64,000 nucleotides of DNA from an uncultured Endomicrobiia bacterium (GCA_938040055.1 CALHWY010000012.1:124001-188000); one strand, 5' to 3'. Positions 33,868 through 43,354 are shown, numbered from the stretch's first letter. Numbers and translations: made by a program. Notes: generated by a model from the sequence alone, not told the origin.

Positions 33868-34454
33868 TATAAAGAATAAAAAACCGGACATAACAAAAAA
33901 CGCTGCGGCCGCATTAAAAACATATATGCGTATGCGGAAAATCTTTCTTTTTATATTTTATAAATTCCGGGTTGCCGCGGAAAATACGGATATCGGGCGT
34001 CAATAAAAACATTTCGTTTCCGGAAAAGATTTTGGAGCTTTGCCGTCCGGTTTTACGAGTATGAAATGAAAGTTTTTAAGTCCGCATAATAATGCTCGGC
34101 CTTAGAACCGTGATTTTACTGACAATGCAAAACAGCCTGTCCGAAGTAAAAAACGGCGCGCAACTGTCCGGCCGAAGCGGATAAGCGGTCCGTAAAAAAT
34201 GAAATTATGTTCGGGATGTCTATGCCGAAACCGCGTTTTTTAATAATTTTTAAACAAAAAGATGTTTTCCGTCCGGCAGGAGAAGCGCTTATAAAAATAT
34301 GCCGCCGTGGGTTTATACGCAGGGCTGCCGGTTTTTTTTTGCGCAAAGACCTCGGTGCCGTATTGGCAAATTTATTGAATTTTCATTTGATTTTTTATAA
34401 AATCCTATTCAAGCCGCAAATATTTATCTGTTCTAATTTAACAACGGGGATAAT
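33868..34454. other. 587-base gap, no convincing gene
   Basis: Short frames on both strands (for example 34116-34346 minus and 34207-34458 plus) lack ribosome sites and have Arg/Lys/Phe-rich, non-protein-like compositions. A GCGGCCGC palindrome lies at about 33903. AT-rich DNA before ATG 34455 should hold the nusB promoter, but no clean -35/-10 pair is seen. Confidence 0.5.
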
Positions 34455-34868
34455 ATGAGCACCAGAAGGCAGGCAAGAGAATGTTCTTTACAGATGCTTT
34501 ATACGGTCGATAACTGCAATATGCCCATAGAGGCCGTTTACCAATGTTTCGACGAATATTTTCCCCAAGGGGAACCTTACAGAGTTTTTGCCGTCAGAAT
34601 ATTCAAAGGCGTATGCGATAAAAGAAACGAAATAGATTCCCTTATAGCCAAATTTGCAAAAAACTGGGAACTGGACAGAATGGCCGCCGTGGACAGAAAC
34701 ATTATCAGGCTTGCCGCTTATGAAATTATCGATATGCCGGAAACCCCCGTCAATGTGATAATCGACGAAGCGGTTGAAATATCAAAAAAATATTCCACAA
34801 AAGATTCAAGCAAATTCGTCAACGGCATTTTGGACAAACTAAAAGCCGTCAGACAAAAATCAAAATAA
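34455..34868 (+). CDS. nusB: Transcription antitermination factor NusB
   Basis: 137 residues, GGGGAT before the ATG. The NusB pattern is complete: RRQARECSLQMLYTVD near the start, KNWELDRMAAVDRNIIRLAAYEI, and TPVNVIIDEAVEISKKYSTKDSSKFVNGILDKL. It binds boxA RNA and assists antitermination on rRNA operons, together with NusE/S10. A compact terminator directly after it separates it from ligA. Confidence 0.95.
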   Translation: MSTRRQARECSLQMLYTVDNCNMPIEAVYQCFDEYFPQGEPYRVFAVRIFKGVCDKRNEIDSLIAKFAKNWELDRMAAVDRNIIRLAAYEIIDMPETPVNVIIDEAVEISKKYSTKDSSKFVNGILDKLKAVRQKSK

Positions 34869-34878
34869 ACCCGTCCCG

Positions 34879-34900
34879 AACCTTTCAATAAGGTTTTTTT
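34879..34900 (+). terminator. Intrinsic terminator between nusB and ligA
   Basis: AACCTT (34879-34884) and AAGGTT (34890-34895) form a 6-bp stem with a five-base loop, followed by a run of T. The T-run ends a few bases before the ligA start codon, so readthrough or terminator control sets ligA expression from nusB transcripts. Confidence 0.75.
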
Positions 34901-34906
34901 TATTTT

Positions 34907-37015
34907 ATGGAAAAGAATATAAAAAGCCGTATAAATTATCTTAAAAACGAAATCGTCCGTCATAATAATCTTTATTATGAAAAAGATTCTCCCGAAATAT
35001 CCGACTCCGAGTATGACAAGCTTGTCAAAGAGCTTGAACGCCTTGAAAACGAATATCCGCGATTGGCAAAAAAGGATTCTCCCGTCCGGAAAGTGGCGGG
35101 TGGGGTTTCTTCTTCTTTTGAGGCGGTGAAACATTCCGTTCCGATGCTTTCGCTTGACAATACCTATTCGCAGCAAGAAGTGCAAAAATGGTATGAAAAG
35201 ATTCCCCGGAAAACGGACTCGGAATATTTTGTCCCGAAAGGGCGGCAGCCTGATTTTTTCTCGCCCGTCGGGGATTTGCAGGCAAACGGCGTTGCGGCTT
35301 TCTGCATTGAGCCTAAGATAGACGGGATCGGCGTAAGCCTTACTTATATCAACGGCAATCTTTCCGTAGGGGCGACCAGAGGAGACGGCGAAACGGGCGA
35401 AGACATAACCGAAAATATAAAAACCGTCTCGGGCATTCCCCGAAAACTTACAATTTCAAAACCTCCTTTCTTTTTTGAGCTCAGAGGGGAAGTTTATATA
35501 GATAAAGAAGATTTTGCCGAACTCAATGAAAATATTGTTTTTAACGGAGGACAAAAATTTGCGAACGCCAGAAATGCAGCGGCCGGCTCTTTAAGACAGA
35601 AAGATCCCGCAATTACGGCTTCCAGAAAACTTAAGTTTTTTGTCCACTCTTTCGGCAAAACCGAAGGGATGGCTTTTGAAACTCATTCGGATTTTCTTGA
35701 ATACTGCAAGGACTGCGGATTTGCTCTCCAGAAAGACTTCGCGGTATGCGCTTGTCTTAAAGATATCGAGAAATTCATAGAAAAAATGACGTCAAAACGC
35801 GAACAGGTGCCTTATGAAATAGACGGACTTGTCATCAAGGTCAACAGTCTCCGTCTCCAAAAGGAACTGGGATATACAAATAAAAGTCCGCGCTGGGCCA
35901 TAGCTTATAAATTTCCCGCAAAGCAGGCTACGACGCGCCTGCTTAAAATACGCGTCCGGGTCGGAAGAACAGGCATAATTACACCGTCCGCCGTTTTGGA
36001 ACCGGTTGAACTGGCGGGAGTAACCATATCGCATGCGACGCTTCATAATTTTGAAGAAATTGAAAGACTTGATATAAACGAAGGCGATACCGTTCTGATA
36101 GAAAGAGCCGGCGACGTTATACCGAAAATAGTGAAAGTCGTAAAAAAAAGGACTTTATCCCGGGAAGAAACTTTCTCCCAAAAAGATACTTTTTCTCGAA
36201 ACGCGAGTTTTTTCAAGCCTCCAAAACGCTGTCCCGCCTGTAAAAGCGAAATAGTTAAAGAAAAAGAAGGGGAAGTGGCTTACAGATGCGTAAATCCCGA
36301 ATGTCCGGCGCAGTTCAGGAGACATCTGATACATTTTGCCTCAAGAAATGCGATGGATATAGAAGGTTTGGGTGAAGCCGTTATAGACCAACTGCTTAAA
36401 AAAGATAAACTGCGTTCTCTGGCGGATATATATCGTCTGACATTTGACGACTTTGCCGGATTGGATCTGTTTAAAGAAAAAAAAGCCAATAATCTTGTTA
36501 AAGCCGTCGATAAAAGCAAACAGAGGCCTTTAAGCAGACTTCTTTTTGCTCTCGGCATTCCTTATGCCGGACAAAAAGTTTCGCAGATAATAGCGGGAGA
36601 GTTTAAAAACATTGACGCCGTAATGGCGGCTTCGGCCGGCGATTTGCTCAAAATTAACGAAATAGGCGCCGTTCTCGCCGGCTCCGTAAAAGACTTTTTT
36701 GGCAATGAAACGGTAAAACATACGATAGCGGCGCTTAAAGCGGCCGGAGTTAATATGACGGAACCCGAATCAGAAAAAACAGGGGCTAAGTTTTCGGGGA
36801 AAACTTTCGTTTTGACCGGAGAGCTCGCCGACTATACCAGAGAAGAAGCCGGAGAGATGATAAAATCGCTCGGAGGGAAAATTTCGTCTTCGGTAAGCAA
36901 AAAAACGTCTTATGTCGTGGCGGGGGAAAATGCCGGCTCAAAACTCAATAAAGCCCGCGAACTCGGCATAAAGACGATAAATGAAGAAGAGTTTAATAAA
37001 CTTATCGGCGGATAA
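34907..37015 (+). CDS. ligA: NAD-dependent DNA ligase
   Basis: 702 residues. Domains in order: Ia (YYEKDSPEISDSEYDKLVKEL), adenylation domain with the nucleotide-binding Lys137 in IEPKIDGIGVSLTY, OB fold, the Cys4 zinc finger (CPACKSEIV ... RCVNPECPAQ), helix-hairpin-helix repeats and a C-terminal BRCT domain (FSGKTFVLTGELADYTREEAGEMIKSLGGKISSSVSKKTSYVVAG). It seals DNA nicks in replication and repair. Two small insertions lie near residues 100-130 and 425-440. The start codon sits seven bases from the nusB terminator's T-run with only AAGG of the hairpin arm as a ribosome site. Confidence 0.96.
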   Translation: MEKNIKSRINYLKNEIVRHNNLYYEKDSPEISDSEYDKLVKELERLENEYPRLAKKDSPVRKVAGGVSSSFEAVKHSVPMLSLDNTYSQQEVQKWYEKIPRKTDSEYFVPKGRQPDFFSPVGDLQANGVAAFCIEPKIDGIGVSLTYINGNLSVGATRGDGETGEDITENIKTVSGIPRKLTISKPPFFFELRGEVYIDKEDFAELNENIVFNGGQKFANARNAAAGSLRQKDPAITASRKLKFFVHSFGKTEGMAFETHSDFLEYCKDCGFALQKDFAVCACLKDIEKFIEKMTSKREQVPYEIDGLVIKVNSLRLQKELGYTNKSPRWAIAYKFPAKQATTRLLKIRVRVGRTGIITPSAVLEPVELAGVTISHATLHNFEEIERLDINEGDTVLIERAGDVIPKIVKVVKKRTLSREETFSQKDTFSRNASFFKPPKRCPACKSEIVKEKEGEVAYRCVNPECPAQFRRHLIHFASRNAMDIEGLGEAVIDQLLKKDKLRSLADIYRLTFDDFAGLDLFKEKKANNLVKAVDKSKQRPLSRLLFALGIPYAGQKVSQIIAGEFKNIDAVMAASAGDLLKINEIGAVLAGSVKDFFGNETVKHTIAALKAAGVNMTEPESEKTGAKFSGKTFVLTGELADYTREEAGEMIKSLGGKISSSVSKKTSYVVAGENAGSKLNKARELGIKTINEEEFNKLIGG

Positions 37016-37029
37016 TAAAAAAAGAAAAT

Positions 37030-37743
37030 ATGAAAAAAGAAAAGACGGAAATAATATATCAGGATGACAATATTCTTGCCGTAAATAAGCCGTCCGGAAT
37101 ACTGGTTATTCCCGATCAGCATACCGATGAAAGCAAAACGCTCGCGGGACGTGTGAAAAAAATTCTCGGAAAAAAAATATGGGTCGTGCACAGAATAGAC
37201 AGAGATACTACTGGAGTGATCATCTTTGCAAAAAACGCCGAAGCCCACAGATTCATAAGCATGCAGTTTGAAGCCGGTGAAATCAAAAAAAAATATTTTG
37301 CCCTGCTTTCCGGAGTTCTTGAAGAGGACGAAGGCTTTATAGACAAACCCATACTGGTTTCGGGAAGAGATGTTATGATAGACGCCGCGGGCAAAAAATC
37401 CGTAACGGATTTCAAAGTTCTGGAAAGGTTTAAAGGATATACTTTCGTTCAGGCCGAGCCGCGCACGGGAAGGCGTCATCAGATAAGAATACATTTCCGC
37501 AGTCTGGGACATCCTTTGGCGATTGACGCCGAGTACGGCTCGGGCGATCCTCTTTTGCTGTCCTCTTTCAAAAGGCGTTATAAAATAAAAGGCGCCGAAA
37601 AGCCTTTAATAGACAGGCTTACTCTCCATGCGGCGTCAATTTCATTAATTCTTCCGGACAGCGGCGGCATGCGGACTTTTGAAACCGCTCTGCCCAAAGA
37701 CATGGAAATAACTTTAAAACAGCTGAGAAAATACGGAAAATAG
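37030..37743 (+). CDS. RluA-family RNA pseudouridine synthase
   Basis: 237 residues. The catalytic motif HRIDRDTTG (about residues 55-63) has the essential Asp; other RluA-family marks are DDNILAVNKPSGILV, FIDKPI and EPRTGRRHQIRIHF. No S4 domain is present. It converts uridine to pseudouridine in rRNA or tRNA; the exact target is unclear. It follows ligA by 14 bases and is followed by a strong terminator. Confidence 0.9.
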   Translation: MKKEKTEIIYQDDNILAVNKPSGILVIPDQHTDESKTLAGRVKKILGKKIWVVHRIDRDTTGVIIFAKNAEAHRFISMQFEAGEIKKKYFALLSGVLEEDEGFIDKPILVSGRDVMIDAAGKKSVTDFKVLERFKGYTFVQAEPRTGRRHQIRIHFRSLGHPLAIDAEYGSGDPLLLSSFKRRYKIKGAEKPLIDRLTLHAASISLILPDSGGMRTFETALPKDMEITLKQLRKYGK

Positions 37744-37809
37744 GAGGAGACCGGAAAATATGCTTTCAAAGCGGGCGTATCGACGGCTGAAAACATATGA
37801 GGAAGCATT

Positions 37810-37837
37810 CCGGCTTATTAAAGCCGGCGTTTTTTTT
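37810..37837 (+). terminator. Strong intrinsic terminator overlapping the end of the convergent gene
   Basis: CCGGCTT (37810-37816) and AAGCCGG (37821-37827) form a perfect 7-bp stem with a four-base loop ATTA; CG and eight T follow. It ends plus-strand transcripts of the pseudouridine synthase. The loop also contains the stop codon of the minus-strand gene, so this hairpin is inside that gene's 3' end. Confidence 0.85.
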
Positions 37838-39161
37838 CCGGAGTCTTTTTTGCGGAAAATCCGCTTTTCGTTTCTTTCCGTTTGGTTTTTACGGAAATGC
37901 CCAAGTCAAATATTAAAGCGGTGTTTTCGAGCTCATATTCTTTAAATAATTTTATCTTTCCGTATTCGCCGTCAAAGCCGGCCTGCTTTATTACTTTGCC
38001 TTCCCTCAGTCTGCTTACCGCTTGCGCAAGAAGGGAAGAATGTTTTTTTGAAATCGTCTCCGCCGGAATTTCAGTTAATACCGGCAGTTCCGGCCCTAAT
38101 TTTTCCGTGACGTTTTCATATTCCGCGGCGACCGCCTTGCTTGAAACTCCGCTGCGCATTATTTCCGAAAGAATTTCTTGCAAAGGAATGAGGCTGAAAA
38201 CTTTTCCCGCCGTTTCCGGAACAAAGCTCCGCTTTCTGTCAGCCAGCTCGTTTACCCTGTGCATAACGCCTATTGTCAAAGGTTTGCCGCATACCGGGCA
38301 AAGGCCTTTTAATTTCAAGGTTTCTTCCGGAGACAGACAAACATTGCATTTGCGGTGGCCGTCTTTATGATATTTGCCTTCTTCCGGAAAAAATTCAACC
38401 GTGCCGACATAACCTTTGCCCGTCATAAGAGCTTCTCTTACGGAAAAATAATCCGGCTCGGCGTCAAAAACGGTGGCTTCGCGGGCAAGTTTTGAAGGAG
38501 AATGCGCGTCGGAATTGGACACCAGCCTGTATTTATCAAGAAAGGAAACACGTCTGTTCATTTGCGGATCCGAAGAAAGTCCGGTTTCCACGGCAAAAAT
38601 GTGGCCGGAAAGATCGCCGTAACATTCCTCTATTGAATCGAAACCCGATTTTGAACCCAATACGGAAAACCATGGTGTCCAGATATGCGCGGGGATTATA
38701 TAAGAGCCTTCTCCGGACTCAAGAACGGTTTCAAGAAGATCTCTGGAATCAAGCCCCAGTATGGGGCGGCCGTCGGAAGTTATATTTCCCGCGGCCGAAA
38801 GCTTTTGCCTGAAAACTTCAGCGGTTTTAAGATCCGGAACAAAAACGATATGGTGAACTTTGCGCGTTTTTCCGTTTTTTTTGTATATCGTCGATATTTC
38901 CACGGATAATAAAAATCTTACGCCGCAGGCATTTGCCTGCGGCGTTTTTGCGATGCCGTTCTTGAGCCTGAAAACGCCGTTTCCGGCGGGTTCCAGATTT
39001 TGTTTTATTTCATTAAACCAGGCCGGATGGGTAAAATCCCCGGCAGATATAAGAGTTAATCCTTTTTTTTGTGCCCAGAGAGCAAGTTCTTGCAGATTGC
39101 AGTTTTTGCTCGTTGCGCGCGAATATTTGGAATGTATGTGAAGGTCCGCGAAAAAAAACAT
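37818..39161 (-). CDS. PHP-domain protein, endonuclease Q (EndoQ/YqxK)-like
   Basis: 447 residues from ATG at 39161, which has AAAGGAT upstream; a frame extended to 39209 lacks this. The PHP-type metal site is visible: FADLHIHSKYSRAT at the start, SAGDFTHPAWF, EIST, VHHIVF, then PAHIWTPWFSVLGSKSGFDSIEECYG, AVETGLSSDPQMN and VSNSDAHSPSKLARE. The C-terminal part holds a Cys4-like site (CNVC ... CPVCGK). EndoQ enzymes cut DNA 5' to deaminated bases such as uracil and hypoxanthine. The bacterial members are little studied; activity here is inferred from motifs. Confidence 0.85.
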   Translation of the reverse strand: MFFFADLHIHSKYSRATSKNCNLQELALWAQKKGLTLISAGDFTHPAWFNEIKQNLEPAGNGVFRLKNGIAKTPQANACGVRFLLSVEISTIYKKNGKTRKVHHIVFVPDLKTAEVFRQKLSAAGNITSDGRPILGLDSRDLLETVLESGEGSYIIPAHIWTPWFSVLGSKSGFDSIEECYGDLSGHIFAVETGLSSDPQMNRRVSFLDKYRLVSNSDAHSPSKLAREATVFDAEPDYFSVREALMTGKGYVGTVEFFPEEGKYHKDGHRKCNVCLSPEETLKLKGLCPVCGKPLTIGVMHRVNELADRKRSFVPETAGKVFSLIPLQEILSEIMRSGVSSKAVAAEYENVTEKLGPELPVLTEIPAETISKKHSSLLAQAVSRLREGKVIKQAGFDGEYGKIKLFKEYELENTALIFDLGISVKTKRKETKSGFSAKKTPEKKRRL

Positions 39162-39371
39162 TCTAAAATCCTTTCTTTTTGATAAAAAATTATAGCAAAA
39201 TTCCGTCAAAGAATATAACCGCGGCGAATATGCGAATATTCACAATTTCCGTCTAAAATGCTATTTTATTGAAACATGGAATTCCTGAACGCGGAAAGCG
39301 TTTTTTGCGGCGTCGTAAAAAAAGCATTAAACGCGGATATGCGCAAAAAAACGGGGGGGGGAACGGCGCAA

Positions 39372-40421
39372 ATGCGAAGCAGAGTATATTTTTTACCGTG
39401 GGAAAAAAGAGGTGAGTTTTATGCTTTTTTAAAAAAAGCGGGAATCTTCAGACATGTAAAAGCCAGACAGTATCTGGCTATAAAAATACATTTCGGGGAG
39501 GAAGGCAATAAAGGTTATGTCAAACCCGAATATGCGGCCGTGGCGGTAAAGATAGCCAAAGAAAAAACGGCTTTTCCTTTTCTTACGGACGCAAGCACGA
39601 TATACGCGGGAAAGCGTTCGGACGCGTATCATCATCTGCTGACCGCCGATAAGCACGGTTTTAACGTAAAAAACTGCGGATGTCCGGTGATAATAGCTGA
39701 CGGTCTGAGAGGAAACGCGGAAGAAAAAATTAAAGTCGATTTTAAACATTTTAAAGAAGTATCGGTGGCGAGAGACATATTTTTTTCGGACGGTTTTATC
39801 TTTTTGAATCATTTCAAAGGTCATGAATTGACGGGTTTCGGCGGCGCCATCAAAAATATGGGCATGGGCTGCGGGAGCAAATCAGGGAAATACGCCATGC
39901 ATCACAGTTCCAAGCCCGGAGTCAGAACTGAAAGATGCATCGGCTGCGGACAGTGCGTAAAATGGTGCGCGCATAATGCTTTAAAACTCGAAAACAAAAA
40001 AATATCCATAGACGTTTCCAAATGCGCCGGCTGCGGCCAGTGCATAGTCAGCTGCGCTTTCGGCGTGTTTAAACTGGACTGGAGCGACGGAACGGTCACC
40101 GTTCAGGAAAAAATAGCCGAATATGCCGCTGCCGTCGTCAAAGGCAAAAAAAGCGCCAGCATAAACTTTTTAAACCATATAAGTAAATTCTGCGACTGCT
40201 TCAGTATGGCTAAAAACCCGCCCGTTATGGAAGACATAGGCATAATGGCCGGCGACGATCCCGTGGCGGTGGATCAGGCAAGTTATGATATGGTAAACAA
40301 AGTTTACGGTAAAAATCTTTTCAAGGAAATGTATCCGGAACTTGATCCTTGCGTGCAGCTTGAATATGCCCAGAGTTTGGGGCTCGGCTCAAGAGAATAT
40401 GAATTAATTCTCTATAAATGA
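39372..40421 (+). CDS. DUF362 protein with two [4Fe-4S] ferredoxin motifs
   Basis: 349 residues from ATG 39372, which has GGGGGGGAAC before it; the longer frame from 39276 has no ribosome site and is judged too long. The DUF362 part has KIHFGEEGNKGYVKPEYAAV, TDASTIYAGKRSDAYHHL, FLNHFKGHELTGFGGAIKNMGMG. Two ferredoxin clusters follow: CIGCGQCVKWC and CAGCGQCIVSC. The last part DDPVAVDQASYDMV is also typical. DUF362 proteins often accompany redox enzymes, but the role is unknown. A run of eight G lies just before the chosen start. Confidence 0.85.
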   Translation: MRSRVYFLPWEKRGEFYAFLKKAGIFRHVKARQYLAIKIHFGEEGNKGYVKPEYAAVAVKIAKEKTAFPFLTDASTIYAGKRSDAYHHLLTADKHGFNVKNCGCPVIIADGLRGNAEEKIKVDFKHFKEVSVARDIFFSDGFIFLNHFKGHELTGFGGAIKNMGMGCGSKSGKYAMHHSSKPGVRTERCIGCGQCVKWCAHNALKLENKKISIDVSKCAGCGQCIVSCAFGVFKLDWSDGTVTVQEKIAEYAAAVVKGKKSASINFLNHISKFCDCFSMAKNPPVMEDIGIMAGDDPVAVDQASYDMVNKVYGKNLFKEMYPELDPCVQLEYAQSLGLGSREYELILYK

Positions 40422-40884
40422 ACGTGTTTTCTCATTGCCGCGATGCAGGATAAAAATGCGTTTGCATATCGCATTTATTTCGCTGCATATAAAAAAGACT
40501 GGGTTTTTTGGTATAAAATAATCCGCATGCAAAGCGCAAAAAAAAGCAGAACATATTAAAATAAACGGATTGTTTTGCGCCCGCTTTGCGGAAATTGCCG
40601 CAAGAGCGGAAAGATTTGGAAGATCTCCGGAAATGAAATATTATTCCGGCTGAAAGTCTGAAAAAACGAAAACAGCCTGCATTTAAGCGTGCGCCGCGGG
40701 CGTACAATAAGGATTTATGCGCAAAACCCGGAAAACAAAAAAAACGGCGTTTCCTGCGGGAAATCCGCCTGCAGCGCATGGCGAAAGCCCGGCGGACGCC
40801 GGACCGCAGCGAAAGTGCTGAATTTTGCGCGAATTTTGAAAATGTCCGGTAAATAAAAAAGCCGAAAAAAACGCGGATAAAAAT
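40422..40884. other. 463-base gap with two hairpins, no convincing gene
   Basis: AAATGCG/CGCATTT (40454-40476) may end the DUF362 transcript. A stronger hairpin lies at 40581-40609: CCGCTTTGCGG pairs with CCGCAAGAGCGG with one bulged base. It has no T-run. Minus-strand frames here are Arg/Phe/Cys-rich and lack ribosome sites. AT- and GC-rich patches alternate. Confidence 0.55.
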
Positions 40885-41523
40885 ATGATAATAGAAAAAA
40901 TAGAGAAAGTGAAAGGACGCAAAAATATTTTTAAAGTTTTTTCGGATAAAGGCGGGAATATGCTTCTTTGCGCAGATTCCATAGTCAAGTTCGCCATAAA
41001 GGCCGGAATGTCTTTATCCGTTAAAGAGCTGGAAGATATTCTTTCTTTTGACATGGCGGGCAGAGTCGTTTCCGACGCACTCGCTCTGGCGGCAAAGCGT
41101 TCATACAGCCGTGAAAACCTTTATAAAAAACTTATTTTGAAAGGATATGACGCTGAAAATGCAAATGCGGCGGTGGAAAGACTTAAAGAACTCAATTATA
41201 TTAATGACGAAAAATACGCCAGGGAATATGCTTTATATCTTATCAGCAGGGGAAAAGGCGAATACGCGCTGCGCGCAGGACTTGAAAAAGCCGGCATTTC
41301 AAAAGATTTAATAAAAAATGTTTTGGAGTCCGTAAAAAGCGCGGGAGAGCCTTATGAGCAAATAATTAAAATAATGCGTAAAAAATTCGGAGATTTCGAT
41401 CCGGAAAACAAAAATGAAATAAGGAAAATAGCGGCGTTTTTTTTAAGAAGAGGGTTTCCGCCTCAGGAAATCGGCAAAGCTTTCAGAAAATATAAAAATG
41501 CCGAGCTTGAAATTTCTTTTTGA
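40885..41523 (+). CDS. recX: Regulatory protein RecX
   Basis: 212 residues. The RecX repeats are clear: ALALAAKRSYSRENLYKKLILKGYDAENANAAVERLKELNYINDEKYAREYALYLISRGKGEYALRAGLEKAGISKDLI and a third repeat near the C-terminus (IAAFFLRRGFPPQEIGKAFRKY). RecX binds RecA filaments and inhibits RecA. recA itself is not in the window, so the common recA-recX pairing is broken here. No clear ribosome site before the start codon (only GCGGA). Confidence 0.85.
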   Translation: MIIEKIEKVKGRKNIFKVFSDKGGNMLLCADSIVKFAIKAGMSLSVKELEDILSFDMAGRVVSDALALAAKRSYSRENLYKKLILKGYDAENANAAVERLKELNYINDEKYAREYALYLISRGKGEYALRAGLEKAGISKDLIKNVLESVKSAGEPYEQIIKIMRKKFGDFDPENKNEIRKIAAFFLRRGFPPQEIGKAFRKYKNAELEISF

Positions 41524-41614
41524 TTTTGCCGGCGGCAAAAATTCAGCGGTATGCAAAAGACCGCTTTCCGGCGCAAAAGCGCGCAGACGTCCTTGTTTGC
41601 CGCCGGAGCCTGTT

Positions 41615-41644
41615 TTTACCGATAAACGTCAAATAGTGTATAAT
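41615..41644 (+). promoter_or_regulatory. Promoter upstream of purH
   Basis: TATAAT (41639-41644) is a perfect -10; TTTACC (41615-41620) at 18-base spacing is a weak -35. Transcription would start near 41651, about 77 bases before the purH start. A short palindrome TTTTGCC-GG-CGGCAAAA-like stretch lies at 41527-41543 in the same gap and may end recX. Confidence 0.55.
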
Positions 41645-41727
41645 ATTATTTTATAAACGCCGGCTTGTGTTTTTGAGTTTGAGATTTTCAAGATATACAT
41701 ACATATAAGGATAAGGAGAAAAAAGCG

Positions 41728-43284
41728 ATGGCAACTGCACTGCTTAGCGTGTCCGACAAAACGGGCATTGCGGAATTTGCGAAGGGACTTAAAGATTTGG
41801 GATGGGATATCATCTCAAGCGGAGGAACGGCAAAAACTTTAAGGGAAAACAATATCGAATGCGCTGAAATTTCTTCGGTTACGGGTTTTCCGGAAATACT
41901 TGACGGAAGAGTCAAAACTTTAAATCCTAAGATACACGGCGCTATACTTGCGCGAAGAGACAAGAAGGAACACGGCGAAGAACTTAAAAAACACGGCATA
42001 GGGCACATAGACATAGTCGCAGTAAATCTTTATCCTTTTGAACAGACCATAAATAAAATACCGAAACCGCAGGATAAGCGCATAGACGGGGAGGTTATAG
42101 AAAATATCGACATAGGCGGAGTGGCTCTTTTGAGGGCGGCGGCTAAAAATTATAAAGACGTTATGGTCGTCTGCGAGAGCGAAGACTATAAAACGGTTAT
42201 TGAAAATCTTAAAAACAGTTCGGTTTGCGAAGAATTTAAATTGGAACTCGCGGCAAAAGCTTTCAGGCATACGGCTTATTATGACGCGCTTATCTCGAAT
42301 TATTTGACGTATGAAAAGTTTCCTGCCCGGGCGGCGCTCCCTCTGAAAAAACTTTCCGCTATGAGATACGGCGAAAATCCCCATCAGAAAGCCGCTTTAT
42401 ACGGAAACGGCGCGCATCAGGACAAGCCCGCGGTCATATCCGCAAAACAGCTTCACGGCAAAGAGCTTTCTTATAATAATTATCTTGATCTTGAAGCGGC
42501 CTGGAGGCTTGTGCATGAGTTTTCCGCTCCGGCATGCGCTATTATAAAACATAATAACCCCTGCGGCTGCGCCGAAGGCGAAAACATAAAAGACGCTTAT
42601 TTGAAGGCTCTTTCATGCGATCCCGTCAGCGCTTTCGGGGGAATAATGGCTTTCAATAAAATCCTTGAAGAAGAAACTGCGCTGGAAATATCCAAACTGT
42701 TCGCGGAGTGCGTTATAGCTCCGGACTATTCGCAGAAAGCTTTGGACATACTTATGCGGAAAAAAAATATAAGGCTGCTGAAACAGGCAATCCCGTATAA
42801 ACAAGACGAAAATGCCATAGAATACAGAATGATGTCTTACGGCATGCTTGCGCAGGAAAGAGATAACCGGCTTTTAACGGAAATCAAAACCATGACTAAG
42901 CGGGAACCTTCGCGTCGGGAGAGCGAGTCGCTTGATTTTGCATGGAAAGTCTGCAAGCATGTCAAATCAAACGCGATTATTCTTGTGAGAGGAAGGCAGA
43001 CCGTGGGCATAGGCGCCGGACAGATGAGCAGGATAGATTCGCTTCAGATAGCTATCAAAAAAATGAATGAAGCCGTTATTGGAATTGACGAAAAAGCGAA
43101 TGCTCTCGTTCTCGCTTCGGACGCTTTCTTTCCTTTTGACGATGTGGTAAAAGCAGCTGGCAAAGCGGGAGTTACCGCCGTGATCCAGCCGGGAGGCTCG
43201 ATAAGGGATGAGGATTCCGTAAAAGCCGCAAATGAGCTTGGAATCGCTATGACGTCCACGGGAATGAGACATTTCAAACATTGA
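41728..43284 (+). CDS. purH: Bifunctional AICAR transformylase/IMP cyclohydrolase
   Basis: 518 residues, AAGGAG before the ATG. The cyclohydrolase domain (1-190) has ALLSVSDKTGIAEFAKGL, ISSGGTAKTL, GRVKTLNPKIHGAILARR and HIDIVAVNLYPFE. The transformylase domain has RYGENPHQKAALY, LHGKELSYNNYLDLEAAWRLV, AIIKHNNPCGCAEG and SDAFFPFDDVV. It carries out the last two steps of purine synthesis. It stands alone between its own promoter and a strong terminator. Confidence 0.97.
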   Translation: MATALLSVSDKTGIAEFAKGLKDLGWDIISSGGTAKTLRENNIECAEISSVTGFPEILDGRVKTLNPKIHGAILARRDKKEHGEELKKHGIGHIDIVAVNLYPFEQTINKIPKPQDKRIDGEVIENIDIGGVALLRAAAKNYKDVMVVCESEDYKTVIENLKNSSVCEEFKLELAAKAFRHTAYYDALISNYLTYEKFPARAALPLKKLSAMRYGENPHQKAALYGNGAHQDKPAVISAKQLHGKELSYNNYLDLEAAWRLVHEFSAPACAIIKHNNPCGCAEGENIKDAYLKALSCDPVSAFGGIMAFNKILEEETALEISKLFAECVIAPDYSQKALDILMRKKNIRLLKQAIPYKQDENAIEYRMMSYGMLAQERDNRLLTEIKTMTKREPSRRESESLDFAWKVCKHVKSNAIILVRGRQTVGIGAGQMSRIDSLQIAIKKMNEAVIGIDEKANALVLASDAFFPFDDVVKAAGKAGVTAVIQPGGSIRDEDSVKAANELGIAMTSTGMRHFKH

Positions 43285-43318
43285 TAGAGCCGAAAGAAAA
43301 GTTACCGCCGTTTTAGGC

Positions 43319-43354
43319 AAGGCATACGGAAATATAAAACCGTATGCCTTTTTT
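43319..43354 (+). terminator. Strong intrinsic terminator after purH
   Basis: An 11-bp stem (AAGGCATACGG 43319-43329 with CCGTATGCCTT 43340-43350), ten-base loop, then T-rich TTTTAATTTT. It lies 35 bases after the purH stop. Confidence 0.9.

Noticed and set aside
33868..34454. Reading frames 34116-34346 (minus) and 34207-34458 (plus)
   Set aside because: No ribosome sites, overlapping on opposite strands, low-quality composition; treated as non-coding.
37760..37945. 61-codon plus-strand frame after a perfect AGGAGG (37743-37748)
   Set aside because: The spacing to the ATG is long, the frame runs through the terminator hairpin and lies mostly antisense to the EndoQ-like gene. A short truncated peptide cannot be excluded.
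39276..39371. N-terminal extension of the DUF362 protein from ATG 39276
   Set aside because: No Shine-Dalgarno, contains the eight-G run, and the family normally starts near the chosen ATG 39372.
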